From UMGS1908 sp045655005 (GTDB taxonomy: Bacteria; Bacillota; Clostridia; Christensenellales; UBA1242): a stretch of 64,000 nucleotides of DNA. The position numbers and the translations under genes were made by a program. The first letter of the stretch is position 1, and every line of letters starts with the position of its first letter. Positions 8,485 through 17,532 of the stretch are shown here, one piece after another. The notes under the pieces are model-generated. The model had not been told where the DNA came from, searched no databases, and saw only the letters and a list, made by a program, of their open reading frames with translations. Location of the stretch: NCBI GenBank assembly GCA_045655005.1, contig JAZOOJ010000007.1, forward strand, positions 186,001 to 250,000. Direction: 5' to 3'.

Positions 8485-9327
8485 TTATTTAACCAATGCC
8501 GACAATGGAACAATTTCGATCCCTGCATCTTTTATTGCTTGTAAGTTGTCTTTTATTGCTTTTGCCGTTTCTGCTTGACCGACTGCACCAATATGACCAA
8601 TTACAATACATCTACCGTTTTTCTTACAAAACTCTATTGCTTCTGTCATTCTTTTCATTGCGGTTGTATAGTTTGCTCCACCAACTTCTAAAAAGATATC
8701 TCTTTCTAAAAATGCAACACCCACTTCTTGAGCAACATCTGGACAAACACTTCCTTCAATGGTTTTACTGTCCAAAAAAACTATATTTCTTTCTTTTGTA
8801 CATCGCATAATCTCTTTCATTAATTGTTTGTTATGCGACAGTGCTGTTCCCATATGTATATTCATTCCGTTAACATAAGGAATTGAATTTAATGCTTGAT
8901 TCACTTTGTTATAAGCAACTTCCTCACTGTCATTGTTGGCAACAAATAATGGTCCATACCAACTGAGCGGTAAATTACCATATGCTTCCATTGGCATATG
9001 CAAAATTACTTCATGACCTTTTTCGTGAGCATTCTTTGCGTCGACCTCACTAAATTCTAAACCTGGCATAACAGCACACGTCAATGTGCAATTCAAATCT
9101 AGCATTTCGTCAACACCTTTTCGGTCATAACCAAAGTCATCAATTACTATTGCCATTTGTAGTTTTAGATTTTCGTTTAAAGATTTCTTTTCAATATTTA
9201 TTTTTTCGTTTGCAAAGACTTTTATATTTGGCGGGTCTAAGCCCGTTTGAAATCCTAAAACTAAACTTAATAATATTGTTATCGTTATGCAAATTTTCTT
9301 TAATGTATTTCTTTGTTCTTTTTCCAT
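8485..9327 (-). CDS. Divergent polysaccharide deacetylase family protein (YibQ-like)
   Basis: About 280 residues with an N-terminal signal anchor (ITITILLSLVLGFQTGL). The catalytic-like domain begins MAIVIDDFGYD and continues with VILHMPMEAYG, GMNIHMGTALS, FLDSKTIEGSV and VIGHIGAVGQAE. This order of motifs is that of the DUF610/'divergent polysaccharide deacetylase' family (PF04748), a NodB-fold group thought to act in the envelope; its substrate is generally unknown. The ATG at 9327 is preferred over an upstream GTG at 9363 because it gives a normal signal anchor, though the AGGA site is only 2 bases away. Divergent from the next gene. Confidence 0.8.
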   Translation of the reverse strand: MEKEQRNTLKKICITITILLSLVLGFQTGLDPPNIKVFANEKINIEKKSLNENLKLQMAIVIDDFGYDRKGVDEMLDLNCTLTCAVMPGLEFSEVDAKNAHEKGHEVILHMPMEAYGNLPLSWYGPLFVANNDSEEVAYNKVNQALNSIPYVNGMNIHMGTALSHNKQLMKEIMRCTKERNIVFLDSKTIEGSVCPDVAQEVGVAFLERDIFLEVGGANYTTAMKRMTEAIEFCKKNGRCIVIGHIGAVGQAETAKAIKDNLQAIKDAGIEIVPLSALVK

Positions 9328-9394
9328 AATCCTATTATGCGACACAAAAAAACAATTATTCACTTTATTTTAACAAAACTCTTCTCAAATTAAA

Positions 9395-9423
9395 TTGACA
9401 AGCAAATTTTCTTTTGGTATAGT
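9395..9423 (+). promoter_or_regulatory. Sigma-A promoter
   Basis: TTGACA, 17 bases, TATAGT, with TGG immediately before the -10. It drives the membrane protein whose ATG is 20 bases on. Confidence 0.85.
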
Positions 9424-9442
9424 GATTTTGAGGTAAAAGTTA

Positions 9443-10282
9443 ATGAAAAAAATTTTTAAAACCCCTATTTTATACATCTGCCTTGCAATATGTATGCTAT
9501 TTTGCAGTTCAATTATTGTTGCAAAACCAGAAAAAACTAATGCAGTTAATCAAATAATTGATTACACACCAAAACAAGTTCATGCTGATTGCTTGCAATA
9601 TTCACCAATTATTCCGCTTAACAACTCATTGCTTGCAGATTTTACAGTTAAAGGTAAAAGCGACGCTAGAGATGATGACTTAATTGTAACTTTTAAAAAT
9701 ACCAACGAAATCAATCTTAAAGTTCAATACACTATTATTGGTAACGATATGGCTCTTTTTGAAGAATTTAAAGAGGCATTTAAAGAAAAGTATACTCCTC
9801 AAACAGCAATTGGAAAGCTTGTTGCAATTGAACTTTCGTCTGACGATGCAGACATTGTTAAACGAATTTCCGGAGGACTTCCTTCAAAAGTTAGCATTTT
9901 CTTCCCCACCAACCTTCTAAGCAAAGAATATTCCATTGTTATCGGAGATTCCCCATCACTGTTTAGAGCAAGAGGCGAAGATTTCTACTCAATAAACGAA
10001 AATTATATCACTTTTGAAAACTATACACTTTATGCACACAATTACGTGGCTTTGATTTACAACAATGCTTATAGAGTTGTTTGGATTTGCGTTGCCGTAT
10101 TCGCCGTAATATTTGTTGGAGCAATATTCTGGAAGATACACAAAATGCACAAAGAAGATCCAGAATATTACGCAAGCATAAAAAGAGAAAAACAGCAACA
10201 GAAATATTACAAGCAAAAAGCAAAACAAAAACAACAACAGCAAACTCAATACCGTAAAAATCAAAATCAAAAACGAAAATAA
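9443..10282 (+). CDS. Membrane-anchored extracytoplasmic protein of unknown function
   Basis: 279 residues. The first ~30 form a signal sequence (FKTPILYICLAICMLFCSSII). The domain from about 35 to 205 lies outside the membrane. A second membrane segment (VVWICVAVFAVIFVGAIFW) is followed by a very basic, Gln/Lys-rich cytoplasmic tail (KQQQK..., ending KNQNQKRK) that could bind nucleic acid or acidic lipid. Good SD (GAGGT) and a consensus promoter indicate a well-expressed monocistronic gene ending in a terminator. I recognise no family. Confidence 0.75.
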   Translation: MKKIFKTPILYICLAICMLFCSSIIVAKPEKTNAVNQIIDYTPKQVHADCLQYSPIIPLNNSLLADFTVKGKSDARDDDLIVTFKNTNEINLKVQYTIIGNDMALFEEFKEAFKEKYTPQTAIGKLVAIELSSDDADIVKRISGGLPSKVSIFFPTNLLSKEYSIVIGDSPSLFRARGEDFYSINENYITFENYTLYAHNYVALIYNNAYRVVWICVAVFAVIFVGAIFWKIHKMHKEDPEYYASIKREKQQQKYYKQKAKQKQQQQTQYRKNQNQKRK

Positions 10283-10286
10283 ATTA

Positions 10287-10320
10287 AAACGCACATCAAT
10301 TACGATGTGCGTTTATTTTT
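10287..10320. terminator. Bidirectional terminator
   Basis: Perfect 11-bp stem AAACGCACATC/GATGTGCGTTT with a 6-base loop and T-rich flanks on both sides. It is shared by the plus-strand membrane protein and minus-strand ndk. Confidence 0.85.
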
Positions 10321-10747
10321 AATCTTGGATAATTTCAATTTTATATTCTTGTGCTTTATCAAACATTCTTTCACATTCAGCTTTGCCAGCTTCTAGCGAA
10401 TCTGAGGCGTGAATTACATTTCTTGTAATCTCGCCAACCCCAAAGTCATGACGAATTGTTCCCTCGGCTGGATTCTTTGTCGCTCCAACAATTTCACGAA
10501 TTCTTGCGATAAGCCCCTCTTCGCCTTCTACTTGGTAACCAATAACTTCACCGCTTTTCATATACTCGGTTAATTCTGGATAGAAGCTTTTCCCAACGTG
10601 TTCTGCATAGTGAGCACTTAAAATGTTATCATTTAAAAGCATTTTTTGACGTTTTGTAATTGTTCCAACCTTTTCAAGTCTTTCAACAATTGCATCTTCG
10701 TGTTGTAAAAATCCTGGTTTAATCATTACATAAGAAATTTCTTTCAT
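10319..10747 (-). CDS. ndk: Nucleoside diphosphate kinase
   Basis: 142 residues, normal for the family. NDK transfers the gamma phosphate of NTPs to NDPs through a phospho-histidine. Visible are the N-terminal YVMIKPGFL (usual KPDG/KPD start, here KPG), RKI-like beta strands, 'G.TIRHDFG' and the active-site NVIHASDS with the catalytic His. The KPD aspartate replaced by Gly and the short C-terminus make it a divergent member. AAAAGGAG site, own promoter. Confidence 0.9.
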   Translation of the reverse strand: MKEISYVMIKPGFLQHEDAIVERLEKVGTITKRQKMLLNDNILSAHYAEHVGKSFYPELTEYMKSGEVIGYQVEGEEGLIARIREIVGATKNPAEGTIRHDFGVGEITRNVIHASDSLEAGKAECERMFDKAQEYKIEIIQD

Positions 10748-10778
10748 TTTTTTCTCCTTTTGAAAAAGTATTTGTTGT

Positions 10779-10808
10779 ATTGTATCATAAATTTTTTACA
10801 TTTGGCAA
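10779..10808 (-). promoter_or_regulatory. ndk promoter
   Basis: Minus strand TTGCCA, 18 bases, TACAAT, about 35 nt before the ndk start. Confidence 0.7.
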
Positions 10809-10815
10809 GTTAATT

Positions 10816-11433
10816 TTATATGCTTTCAATCTCTGCTTTAAAAATCAATTTCAAGTCGCTTTGATTATTTAAAATCAACACGCCTGACAAGCAACTACTT
10901 TCTGTATCTTCACAATTTAGGCTAATGGTTTCTTCTTTTTCTAATATTTGGTTTGTTTTAAAACCGACAAATTTCACTTCTGCACTCAATTTCGTTTTAC
11001 TTATATCAATTGGATTGGACTTGATATAAGCAATTTTTATCACTTCACCAAAGCCGGTAATCTTTCTTGGTCTTAAACTTTCACGTTTTAATGTGTCTGT
11101 GCCAATATTTGCACTATCTTCAAATTTGATTCCTATGTACGTCATTGAAAGGTTTTGTATTTCGTTAACATCTTCATTTTGTGATGTAATGAAAACGCTT
11201 ACACTTTTCAGATTGTAAATAGTTTCATTTGATGCTTCATTCGCCGAGTAAATACCAGAATCAGTTAGAGCATCGCCATATTCAATATTGTCATCACCAG
11301 CATCGCAAGCATCTTTATTTATTGAAAGAGCAGGGTTTGCCATTTCAAGACTCTTTGCACTTGGCATAGAGTTACACCCAGCCATAAAAATCATTATAAC
11401 TGGCAATACAATAATTAGCACTTTCTTTTTCAT
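10816..11433 (-). CDS. Predicted lipoprotein of unknown function
   Basis: 205 residues with a lipoprotein signal peptide: MKKK, hydrophobic core, then MAGC as lipobox (Cys19), so it is probably lipid-anchored outside the membrane. The mature part has alternating beta-type segments and two Cys near residues 173-179. It follows uvrA by 17 bases, the last gene of the HD-uvrB-uvrA run; ndk downstream has its own promoter. No family recognised. Confidence 0.75.
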   Translation of the reverse strand: MKKKVLIIVLPVIMIFMAGCNSMPSAKSLEMANPALSINKDACDAGDDNIEYGDALTDSGIYSANEASNETIYNLKSVSVFITSQNEDVNEIQNLSMTYIGIKFEDSANIGTDTLKRESLRPRKITGFGEVIKIAYIKSNPIDISKTKLSAEVKFVGFKTNQILEKEETISLNCEDTESSCLSGVLILNNQSDLKLIFKAEIESI

Positions 11434-11450
11434 TTGTAAAATTCACACAT

Positions 11451-14261
11451 TTATTTAATAACCGATTTTAATGCGTTACCGGTATAACTTTTTGTCACTT
11501 TGGCGATTTCTTCTGGCGTTCCTGTTGCTATTACAGTTCCCCCTTTTGCACCACCCTCTGGCCCTAGATCTATAATGTAATCGGCTGTTTTTATGACATC
11601 TAGGTTGTGTTCAATCAACAAAATTGTGTTTCCGCCAGATACCAATCGGTTTAAAATGTCCAATAATTTTTGAACATCGGCGGTATGTAATCCTGTTGTT
11701 GGTTCATCAAGTATATAAATTGTTTTTCCTGTTGGACGTTTTGACAACTCTGTTGCAAGTTTAACTCTCTGAGCCTCACCGCCACTTAATGTTGTTGCCG
11801 GTTGTCCAAGCCTTATATACCCCAAGCCAACATCATAAAGTGCTTGAATTTTATTTTTGATCGCTGGAAGGTTCTCAAAGAAAACCAACGACTCTTCAAT
11901 TGTCATTTCCAAAACATCATTGATGTTTTTACCCTTGTACTTGATTTCCAGAGTTTCTCTGTTATATCTTTTCCCGTCACAATCTTCGCAAGTAACATAA
12001 ACGTCTGGTAAAAAATGCATTTCTATTTTTAATAAGCCGTCCCCACCACACGCTTCGCACCTGCCACCTTTAACATTAAAACTAAACCTTCCAGATGTGT
12101 AACCTTTGGCTTTGGCTTCTGGTGTTGACGCAAAAAGTTCTCTTATTGCAGTAAACACTCCCGTATATGTTGCTGGATTGCTTCTTGGAGTTCTTCCTAT
12201 TGGACTTTGGTCAATTACTATTACCTTGTCTAATTGTTCAACTCCTAAGATGTCTTCATATCTCCCCTCTTTTAAGTGGCTTGTTGAATTTAATCTGTTC
12301 ATAAGTGCTGGGTGCAAAATTTCATTTATCAAACTACTTTTTCCACTTCCGCTGACGCCAGTAATCGCTGATATCACCCCCAAAGGTATTGCTACGTCAA
12401 TATTTTTTAAATTATTTTGCTTACACCCAAGCAAAGTCAACTCCCCGGTCTTTTGTCTTCGTTTGGTTGGAATTTCTATTCTCTTTCTGCCAGAAAGATA
12501 GGCCCCCGTTACGCTGTTTTCGTTGTTAGACACCTCTTTCGGTGTCCCAACAGCAACAACTTGACCACCCAAAACTCCAGCCTTTGGACCAATATCAATT
12601 ATGTAATCAGCTGAAAGCATTGTTTCTTCGTCATGCTCTACAACAAGTACGGTATTACCCAAATCTCTTAAATGTTGCAAGGTCCCGATTAGTTTCTTTG
12701 TATCCCTTGGGTGCAAACCAATACTTGGCTCGTCTAAAATATAAGTTACGCCAACAAGCCCACTACCGATTTGTGTCGCAAGCCTTATTCTTTGAGCTTC
12801 ACCACCGCTTAATGTTCCACTTGCTCGAGTTAGACTTAAATAATCCAATCCAACATCAATTAAAAATTGCAATCTTGCCAAAATTTCTTTCACAATCATT
12901 GCGCTGATTTGCTTTTCTTTATTTGTTAATTCTAAGCCCTTTACCCAAGCAATAATTGAACTTATTGGCATGTCGCAAACTTCAAATATGTTCTTGCCGT
13001 TGATTTTGACACTAAGCGCAGTTTGGTTTAATCTCTTGCCCTTACATTCAGGACAAGTTGATTCGACCATAAGTTTTTCAATTTCATTTTTTGAAAAATC
13101 ACTTGTTGTTTCTTTATATCTTCTAAGTAAATTTGGGATTATGCCTTCAAATTTACCAAGATATTCACCCTTATAATTCGCTGTTTGGTATGCAAGCTCC
13201 AACTTTTCGTCTGTTCCATACAAAATAATATCTAAAATTTCTCTTGGCAAGTCAACAACTGGAGTGTCAAGCGAAAAATTATACTTCTTAGCAAGTCCTT
13301 TGTAATACATAGTCGCCATTCCCATATCTCCCCAACCAAAAGCCTTAATCGCACCTTGATTTAAAGAAAGATTTTTGTTGACAATTAACAAGTTTTCGTC
13401 AATTTTTGTTTGTATTCCAAGACCAGTACAACTTCCACACGCACCGAATGGGGCATTAAAGCTGAACAATCTTGAATTTAATTCACCAAGCGAAAATCCA
13501 CAATCTGGACAACTATTCAATGAAGAATAAAGAGTTTCACCGTCTTCATATTTTGCAACAACCAAACCATCTGCAAGTTTTAACGCCGTTTCAACAGCTT
13601 CTGTTAATCTTCCAGCAATCCCTTCACGCAAAATCAACCTATCAACAACAACGCTTATTGTATGCTTTTTATTCTTATCCAATGGTATTTCTTCACTAAG
13701 TTCGTATTCAATACCATCAACTACGACCCTTACAAATCCAGCCTTTTTATAGCTTTCCAACAGTTTTGTATATTCACCTTTTCTACCCCTTACGGTTGGT
13801 GCTAAGACCCACAATTTTGAACCACTTTGAGAAATTAAAATTTTATCTACAATTTGTTCAGCAGTTAAACTTTTAATTTCTTTGTTGCAATGCGGGCAAA
13901 AAACGTGCCCTATCGAACCATATAAAAGCCTAAAATAATCATAAATTTCGGTAACTGTTCCCACTGTGGAACGAGGGTTTTTTGACGTCGTTTTTTGGTC
14001 AATTGCTATTGCAGGTGAAAGTCCTTCAATGCTGTCAACATCGGGCTTTTGCATCATACCCAAAAATTGGCGAGCATAACTTGACAAACTCTCCATATAT
14101 CTTCTTTGCCCTTCGGCAAAAATCGTATCAAAAGCAAGAGATGACTTACCAGACCCCGAAAGTCCAGTAAGAACAACAAATTTATTTCTTGGGATATCCA
14201 AATTTACATTTTTTAAATTATTCTCCCTTGCACCCCTAACTTTAATAAATTCTTTTTCCAT
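11451..14261 (-). CDS. uvrA: Excinuclease ABC subunit A
   Basis: 936 residues, the normal length. UvrA is the damage-sensing ABC-type ATPase of nucleotide excision repair. Both nucleotide-binding units are intact: Walker A GLSGSGKSS near residue 32 and GVSGSGKSS near 630; signatures LSGGEAQRIRLA and LSGGEAQRVKLA; the DEPS/DEPT Walker B segments. Zinc clusters CPHC, CPDC...CGSC and CEAC...CEDC are present. AAGGCGGT site. It is 9 bases after uvrB, so the two are co-transcribed; uvrC is not in the window. Confidence 0.97.
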   Translation of the reverse strand: MEKEFIKVRGARENNLKNVNLDIPRNKFVVLTGLSGSGKSSLAFDTIFAEGQRRYMESLSSYARQFLGMMQKPDVDSIEGLSPAIAIDQKTTSKNPRSTVGTVTEIYDYFRLLYGSIGHVFCPHCNKEIKSLTAEQIVDKILISQSGSKLWVLAPTVRGRKGEYTKLLESYKKAGFVRVVVDGIEYELSEEIPLDKNKKHTISVVVDRLILREGIAGRLTEAVETALKLADGLVVAKYEDGETLYSSLNSCPDCGFSLGELNSRLFSFNAPFGACGSCTGLGIQTKIDENLLIVNKNLSLNQGAIKAFGWGDMGMATMYYKGLAKKYNFSLDTPVVDLPREILDIILYGTDEKLELAYQTANYKGEYLGKFEGIIPNLLRRYKETTSDFSKNEIEKLMVESTCPECKGKRLNQTALSVKINGKNIFEVCDMPISSIIAWVKGLELTNKEKQISAMIVKEILARLQFLIDVGLDYLSLTRASGTLSGGEAQRIRLATQIGSGLVGVTYILDEPSIGLHPRDTKKLIGTLQHLRDLGNTVLVVEHDEETMLSADYIIDIGPKAGVLGGQVVAVGTPKEVSNNENSVTGAYLSGRKRIEIPTKRRQKTGELTLLGCKQNNLKNIDVAIPLGVISAITGVSGSGKSSLINEILHPALMNRLNSTSHLKEGRYEDILGVEQLDKVIVIDQSPIGRTPRSNPATYTGVFTAIRELFASTPEAKAKGYTSGRFSFNVKGGRCEACGGDGLLKIEMHFLPDVYVTCEDCDGKRYNRETLEIKYKGKNINDVLEMTIEESLVFFENLPAIKNKIQALYDVGLGYIRLGQPATTLSGGEAQRVKLATELSKRPTGKTIYILDEPTTGLHTADVQKLLDILNRLVSGGNTILLIEHNLDVIKTADYIIDLGPEGGAKGGTVIATGTPEEIAKVTKSYTGNALKSVIK

Positions 14262-14270
14262 TTTACCGCC

Positions 14271-16214
14271 TTATTTTAAAATTGCTTCTAATTCTTTTAT
14301 TTTATCTCTCAACTCTATTGCGTGTTCAAAATTTAAATTCTTAACTGCCATATCCATTTCTTTATGTAATTTTTTAATTATGGTTGGCAAGTCTTTTTTA
14401 TCCATATGCTTATCTTTTATCTTCTTAGAAATAAGCAAGGTGTTTGTTATTTCTTTTGTTATTGTTTTAGGTACTATGCCATGCATAGCATTATATTTTT
14501 CCTGTATTTCACGCCTTCTTGCAGTTTCATCTATTGCTCTTTTCATACTGTCAGTAATGGTATCAGCATACATAATAACTCTGCCCTCAGCATTCCTTGC
14601 CGTACGACCTATGGTTTGAATTAACGCACCTTCACTTCTAAGGAAACCTTCTTTGTCTGCGTCCATAATTGCAACCAATTTTACTTCTGGAATATCAAGT
14701 CCCTCACGAAGCAAGTTTATTCCAACAATAATATCAGTTTTCCCTTCTCTTAAAGCATTAATAATCTCAATTCTTTCAAGCGTTGTAATTTCGCTATGTA
14801 AATATGCGACCTTATAATTTCGTTCTTCCAAATATGAGGAGAACTTTTCTGCCATTCTTTTTGTAAGTGTTGTCACCAAAATTCTACCACCGCTTGCAAT
14901 TGTTTTATCTAATTCTTGCATTAAGTCGTCAATTTGGCCTTCTGTCTTTCGAACCTCAATCAATGGGTCCAATAATCCAGTTGGACGAATAATTTGCTCA
15001 ACCGTTTGATCGGTTCTTTCAAGTTCATAAGGTCCAGGAGTTGCTGAAACACAAATTAATTGAGAAATCCTATTTTCAAACTCATCAAACATTAAAGGAC
15101 GATTATCATATGCCGACGGCAATCTGAATCCATACCCAACCAAACTATCTTTTCTTGCCTTATCACCATTAAACATTCCACGAATTTGCGGAATTGTTAT
15201 ATGGCTTTCGTCAATCATCAATAAATAATCGTCTGGCAAATAATCAAATAGAGTATATGGAGCCTCACCCGGTTTTCTTCCATCAAAATATCTTGAATAA
15301 TTTTCAATTCCACTTGTGTACCCCATTTCACGTATCATTTCGATATCATAACTTACACGCTCTTTTATTCTTTGTGCTTCTATTAACTTCCCTGCATCTT
15401 CAAACTTTTTAACCTGCTCTTCCATATCTGTTTGAATTTGAGCAAGTGCCTGTTCTTTTGTTTCGTTGTTAATTGCATAGTGCGTTGCTGGGAAAATTGC
15501 AACGTGTTCAAGTTCTGATAATTTTCTTCCGGTAACCAATTCTATTTCATAAATTCCGTCAATCTCATCACCAAAAAACTCAACTCTGACCGTTTTTTCC
15601 GAACTATTTGCAGGAAAAATTTCAACCACATCTCCACGGGGCCTAAAACAACCTCTCGCAAAATCTATGTCATTCCTTTTATATTGAATGTCAATAAGTC
15701 GTCTTATTAAAATTTCACGGTCAAGTTGCATACCTTTTCTTAATGAAATTGCCTGACTTGCGTACTCTTTTGGTTCTCCCAGTCCATAAATGCAAGAGAC
15801 TGACGCAACAATTATTACATCACGCCTTTCAAACAAACTACAAGTTGCACTGTGACGCATTTTGTCAATTTCGTCATTTATCGAAAGTTCTTTTTCAATA
15901 TAAGTATCCGAACTTGCGATGTATGCTTCTGGTTGATAATAATCGTAGTAACTAACAAAATAATTGACCGAATTTTCTGGGAAAAGTTCCCTAAATTCGT
16001 TACACAACTGTGCTGCGAGCGTTTTATTATGCGCAATTATTAATGTTGGACGTTGAACACGATTTATTATATTTGCCATCGTAAAAGTTTTACCACTTCC
16101 TGTAACGCCAAGCAAAACCTGCGTTCTTAGTCCATCTTCAACACCTTTAACGAGCTTTTCAATAGCTTGAGGCTGGTCGCCCGTTGGCTTATATTTAGAT
16201 TGCAATTTAAACAT
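14271..16214 (-). CDS. uvrB: Excinuclease ABC subunit B
   Basis: 647 residues. UvrB is the helicase-like damage-verification subunit that hands DNA to UvrC. It starts FKLQSKYKPTGDQPQAI; Walker A is GVTGSGKTFT near residue 40; the beta-hairpin region is FVSYYDYYQPEAY; motif II is LMIDESH; motif VI is QTIGRTARN. The C-terminal UVR coiled coil (KEMDMAVKNLNFEHAIELRDKI) that binds UvrC is present. AAAGGAG site. Sits between an HD-domain gene and uvrA in one operon. Confidence 0.97.
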   Translation of the reverse strand: MFKLQSKYKPTGDQPQAIEKLVKGVEDGLRTQVLLGVTGSGKTFTMANIINRVQRPTLIIAHNKTLAAQLCNEFRELFPENSVNYFVSYYDYYQPEAYIASSDTYIEKELSINDEIDKMRHSATCSLFERRDVIIVASVSCIYGLGEPKEYASQAISLRKGMQLDREILIRRLIDIQYKRNDIDFARGCFRPRGDVVEIFPANSSEKTVRVEFFGDEIDGIYEIELVTGRKLSELEHVAIFPATHYAINNETKEQALAQIQTDMEEQVKKFEDAGKLIEAQRIKERVSYDIEMIREMGYTSGIENYSRYFDGRKPGEAPYTLFDYLPDDYLLMIDESHITIPQIRGMFNGDKARKDSLVGYGFRLPSAYDNRPLMFDEFENRISQLICVSATPGPYELERTDQTVEQIIRPTGLLDPLIEVRKTEGQIDDLMQELDKTIASGGRILVTTLTKRMAEKFSSYLEERNYKVAYLHSEITTLERIEIINALREGKTDIIVGINLLREGLDIPEVKLVAIMDADKEGFLRSEGALIQTIGRTARNAEGRVIMYADTITDSMKRAIDETARRREIQEKYNAMHGIVPKTITKEITNTLLISKKIKDKHMDKKDLPTIIKKLHKEMDMAVKNLNFEHAIELRDKIKELEAILK

Positions 16215-16244
16215 TTTCAGGCAACTCTCCTTTATGAATTTTAT

Positions 16245-16913
16245 TTAGGCTTCATGACTTGCATAAGAGTTTTCTTTTTTTAACTCTCTCATAACTTCAA
16301 GTTCGGCTTCAACAAATTTATTCTTATCTGCTAAAAGTTCTTGCATTGTTTCCAAGTACGCAAGATATTTTGCGTCTGGATAGTACATTTTTGCATACCC
16401 AGCCTTGCCATATTTACTAGACAATTTTTTGTATGAATAATCTATTACTTGTAAATCTGTTGGATTTTCAGCACTATGCTTATCTGCTTGGAATAAAATT
16501 GAGCGTTTCAGCATATTTTCAACTGAAATCTCTCTGTCTGCTGATGACACCAATTTACCATAATCACTTCTTGCTTCATATTCAAGACTTGCCCTATGGT
16601 CAATAATGGCTTCGGCAATTAATCTCCTTTGAAAGTCATTAAAAAACGACTTCATAAATTCATCGTCTAAAAACATTATGCTTGAAACATCTTCGTGATT
16701 ATCTGGTTCAATTCTGTAGCCTAAATCATGAAAAGAAGCAATTGCGTAAACCATATCTGGATCCAAATTTAAATTAAATTCTTCAATCAATTCAAAACAT
16801 CGGTTTGTTACAGTTTCAATATGCTCTCTGCCGTGTCCACCAACATTATTTTGGTCATATTGTGATAAAATATACTTTTCGACATAATCTTTCAATTCGA
16901 GGTTTATTTGCAT
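16245..16913 (-). CDS. HD-domain phosphohydrolase
   Basis: 222 residues. HD-superfamily metal ligands are seen in order: HGREHIETV (H27/H31 region), FHDLGY (the HD pair), IIDHRAS and SSADR. Such proteins hydrolyse phosphate esters of nucleotides or related compounds using a divalent metal; closest in look to YedJ-type small HD proteins. First gene of the uvrB-uvrA operon, 30 bases before uvrB, so a nucleotide-related role around repair is possible but not shown. AAGGAG site. Confidence 0.8.
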   Translation of the reverse strand: MQINLELKDYVEKYILSQYDQNNVGGHGREHIETVTNRCFELIEEFNLNLDPDMVYAIASFHDLGYRIEPDNHEDVSSIMFLDDEFMKSFFNDFQRRLIAEAIIDHRASLEYEARSDYGKLVSSADREISVENMLKRSILFQADKHSAENPTDLQVIDYSYKKLSSKYGKAGYAKMYYPDAKYLAYLETMQELLADKNKFVEAELEVMRELKKENSYASHEA

Positions 16914-16952
16914 AAATGTTACTCCTTAACCATTATCGATTTTGTGCTTTTA

Positions 16953-16981
16953 AGTATAAAATATTTGTAATAGTTTATCAA
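16953..16981 (-). promoter_or_regulatory. Promoter of the HD-uvrB-uvrA operon
   Basis: Minus strand TTGATA, 17 bases, TATACT, about 40 nt before the HD gene. I see no clear LexA-type palindrome over it. Confidence 0.7.
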
Positions 16982-17018
16982 GCACATTTTTCAAATTATT
17001 CAACTTTTAACAAAAGAA

Positions 17019-17046
17019 AAAACTCTGCAAATTTTTACAGAGTTTT
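17019..17046. terminator. Intrinsic terminator
   Basis: AAAACTCTG/CAGAGTTTT, 9-bp stem, followed on the minus strand by TTCTTTTG. It ends the 108-residue gene. Confidence 0.75.
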
Positions 17047-17061
17047 AATTATTTAATATCA

Positions 17062-17388
17062 TTAATTTTCTGAATGTAAAGGTTCGCTTGCACAATACAT
17101 ATCTACATGAGAAGTTTGCCCAGTTAATGGAGTCTGCCTTTCGCTTGGCTTAGCCTTGACATATGGATACCCCATATCCTGAACTCCATATACATCGGCA
17201 TTGTATACCGAAATTTTACCTACTATTAACGATTTTTCTTCTTCAGATAATGTATTGCCATCTGCCAAACGCTCTTTTAATCTTGTTAATGTATATTCTT
17301 TTACCTTTTTTTCTTGGTCAGGGGAAAGTTCTCCACTTTCAGCAACTTTTATTAGTTCTTCTATTGTTAAATCATTTATTTTAGTCAT
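17062..17388 (-). CDS. Small hypothetical protein
   Basis: 108 residues, charged and soluble. The N-terminal half is predicted helical (INDLTIEELIKVAESGELSPDQEKKVKEYTLTRLKERL) and the C-terminal part is Pro/Ser/His-containing and probably disordered. It has its own promoter (TTGACT, 18 bases, TATCAT with TG) and a terminator, so it is a monocistronic gene. No family recognised; the helical part is vaguely like short anti-sigma or bacteriocin-type helical modules, which I do not claim. Confidence 0.65.
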   Translation of the reverse strand: MTKINDLTIEELIKVAESGELSPDQEKKVKEYTLTRLKERLADGNTLSEEEKSLIVGKISVYNADVYGVQDMGYPYVKAKPSERQTPLTGQTSHVDMYCASEPLHSEN

Positions 17389-17483
17389 TTTTCACCGTCC
17401 ATTTTTTTTAATGATAACACCACAAATATCTAAAAGTCAATTAAAATTTTGTCAACTTTCAACACATTTTTAAAATGCTTGTT

Positions 17484-17522
17484 AAAAAACAATAAAGCAA
17501 ACATCTTTTTAAAGACATTTGC
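17484..17522 (-). terminator. Terminator of the acidic DUF2188 gene
   Basis: GCAAATGTCTTT pairs with AAAGATGTTTGC (12 positions, two G-U); the minus strand then reads TTATTGTTTTTT. Confidence 0.7.
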
Positions 17523-17532
17523 TTTTCTTATT